From Plecoglossus altivelis (taxonomy: Eukaryota; Chordata; Actinopteri; Osmeriformes; Plecoglossidae): a stretch of DNA of 64,000 nucleotides. Below the pieces are notes generated by a model, which saw nothing but the letters and a program-made list of their open reading frames with translations, did not search any database and was not told the origin of the DNA. This document shows positions 62,059 to 64,000 of this stretch, one piece after another; within the stretch, counting starts at the first letter, position 1; every line of letters begins with the position of its first letter. A program made the translations under genes and the position numbers. Location of the stretch: contig BROE01000007.1 of the NCBI GenBank assembly GCA_036571765.1, positions 372,001 through 436,000 on the forward strand. The letters are read 5' to 3'.

Positions 62059-64000
62059 TAATACTCATGTATGTATGTATTTCCAAAGACCAAGTCTTGC
62101 TTTTTACTCTTAACTCATGCACGATAACACCAATAACTTAAAAAGGCTGGTCATGCTCACTGCAAACTTACAAAACGCATTAACAAGAGGATGTAACTTC
62201 CCAGTGAACACTGTCCATATAGACCCACCCATCGCCCAGTGCAGTAAGAGGGATCTGTAAGGCCACCAACCTTCCCTTCCCCAGTCAATGTAAAAGACGA
62301 ATAATAAGTGAACAGTTTCAAACAAATGTAAGTATATATATTAAATCGAATTGTTTCAAACTTACATATTTCTCAAACAGGTGGACTTACGTCTGTTACA
62401 GAGTGGGGTTGAATTTCAACAAGGCAAAAAGCTACTCCATTTATTGGGCAGCCTGTATTGTGTGCATCGAAAGTGTGCGATGCGAATGAACAAAAAATAC
62501 ACACATTTTATTCCGTTGACAATATGGTGTGTCATTAGCTACTCCTTCATAAATCCCTCATTCCGAAGTGTAGACAATTCAATCCATCAGTTTTCGAGAG
62601 GATGCCCAATTTGACAATCTCATCATCGACTCTCCTTCCTGGGTCCAATAGGGGAGGGGAGAAAGATTGCAACAAAGGCATGGACCCACCCTTCTACAAC
62701 AATATGAAATATATATCACAGTCTACGTGTTAAGTTTCCTCAAGCTGACAGTATAAATATTTGTCCGTAGTAAGGAAAAAAAACTGTAAAGCAGCCGGTC
62801 ACTTGAAGTAAAGTAGACTACATTTTTGGTTAATCCACGGGACAGCGTATCTACAAAGGCACTGTTCTTCAAAAACATTAAGACATTATTTCTCCAAGAA
62901 CTAAATGTCCCGGTAGCTCGTTTTGCACTACTACAGCTTTTAAAACAAAGTTAGCCAATCACATAAGCAGCGATTGAATGAATCGAAATAAATACAGTCA
63001 AAATATAAAAATAAAACCGCTTTAGTATGGAACATCAAATACTTCATCAGTACTTGTGTATTTCTATACCTGAACAAAACGTTATGATAGAATATCGGAA
63101 CCACAACAACATGTTACAGTTGACCTCATTGGTTGGGAACAATCACCACACCGTCAATTGGCTGAGTCACTCAAGTCTTACCAATCCCTCCAACAAGGTG
63201 AAGTAGCTAGGTAGTTACTTATTTGTGGGATAGAAGCTACGACCTTGGCCGAGGAAGGCGGCGGAGGAGATGGCTTCTCGCACAGACAGTCGTATCTCAA
63301 GATTATCTTGCAACTCAGGGCTCTATTTGCATTGCTGCTGTGTGTACCCCTCCCTTTAGAGCAGCAATGCACATTGTAACTAAGGCCCTGATGACAATAA
63401 AAAGAGGGTTCAGCGAGTTGTGCGGTTAGAGCGGTAGGAGGTTGTAACTAAAAGTACAACCGAGTACAACTGAGTTCCATCTAAAAAGTACTTGACTCTT
63501 TTGTTTTTCTTCTTGTGTTCTTTAATGTTTCAGGTTGCCCAAACCAAACAAAATGTTACCCTTCTATCCCTCACTCAAAATTGTCTTTCTCAACTTAATT
63601 GAAAAGGAAAAAAAGCAGCATCGGCCTTAATTTTTTAAGAGCTCTATTTGTATTCAAATCATATAGAATTAACTCCATTAATAGCACATTTTACAGTAAG
63701 CAGTTAGTGTAGCAGACTGGCAGCTTGATAGCATTCTATATAAAATAAATGTATGTTGTCTCTTTTTCGAGTATAATACTCTCTCCCGCTCTTGACACTG
63801 ACAATGTTCCATGTCACTAGCACTTTTCGCTCATAGTACCTACAGCCCTTTTCAGTGGATGACTTAGGAAGCAGAATACATTTACTGATGTATTCTTCAT
63901 GACCGAAATTCGATTGTGTAATTTCACTTTAAATGTGTAATAACCAAACAGACAGAAGAATGAATGCATTTACTTATTGAACATAATACTTTATGGGAAA
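62059..64000. other. Right-edge sequence, nothing recognised
   Basis: No supported gene. A slightly GC-richer patch at 63235-63300 (GGCGGCGGAGG) could be a promoter or UTR, but no exon can be defended. Confidence 0.35.

Overview
The window is nuclear DNA from a ray-finned (teleost) fish. It holds multi-exon vertebrate genes with GT-AG introns, Rex3-type (RTE clade) LINEs, PIF/Harbinger, Tc1/mariner and hAT-like transposons, and a tRNA-derived fish SINE. Species cannot be fixed from sequence alone. There are no bacterial features, CRISPR arrays or rRNA genes.

Three host genes are recognisable; their exons were assembled by hand and the reading frame stays open and in phase across every junction. 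(1) A phosphoinositide-specific phospholipase C delta, best matched to plcd3, runs on the minus strand from its start codon at 18325 to 5138 and continues past the left edge (11 exons, 577 codons; the C2 domain lies outside the window). One of its introns (9445-10103) is a minor-spliceosome AT-AC intron. (2) acbd4, a tail-anchored acyl-CoA-binding protein, is complete on the plus strand, 27362-33771 (10 exons, 417 aa). The divergent plcd3/acbd4 pair matches the neighbouring PLCD3 and ACBD4 genes of human chromosome 17. (3) arhgap23, a PDZ-PH-RhoGAP protein, lies on the minus strand, 52880-35335 (22 exons, 1554 codons to its stop, extreme 5' exon(s) unresolved). It converges on acbd4, with 1.56 kb between the two stop codons.

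Repeats fill the introns and the 9 kb between plcd3 and acbd4. Four Rex3 copies lie at 547-2880, 10850-11690, 22430-24536 (interrupted by a 330-base assembly gap) and 45381-47997, all on the minus strand. A decayed Harbinger element with both its MADF and transposase genes spans about 11.7-14.1 kb. A 1.1-1.25 kb element carrying a RecQ-type helicase fragment occurs twice in opposite orientation (15961-17054 and 28951-30201). A deletion derivative of a Tc1/mariner transposon with perfect 33-bp terminal repeats is at 25352-26726. Several dispersed or tandem repeats could not be named. From 54.5 kb to the right edge I see no coding exons, only a degenerate ~260-bp tandem repeat and a SINE.

The host genes share no pathway that the sequence demonstrates: PLC delta makes IP3 and diacylglycerol, ACBD4 is expected at peroxisome-ER contacts, and ARHGAP23 is a Rho GTPase-activating protein. 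I found no wholly new biological system. The most interesting items are the AT-AC intron, the helicase-fragment element with 8-bp target duplications, and a conserved 5'-terminal hairpin in Rex3.
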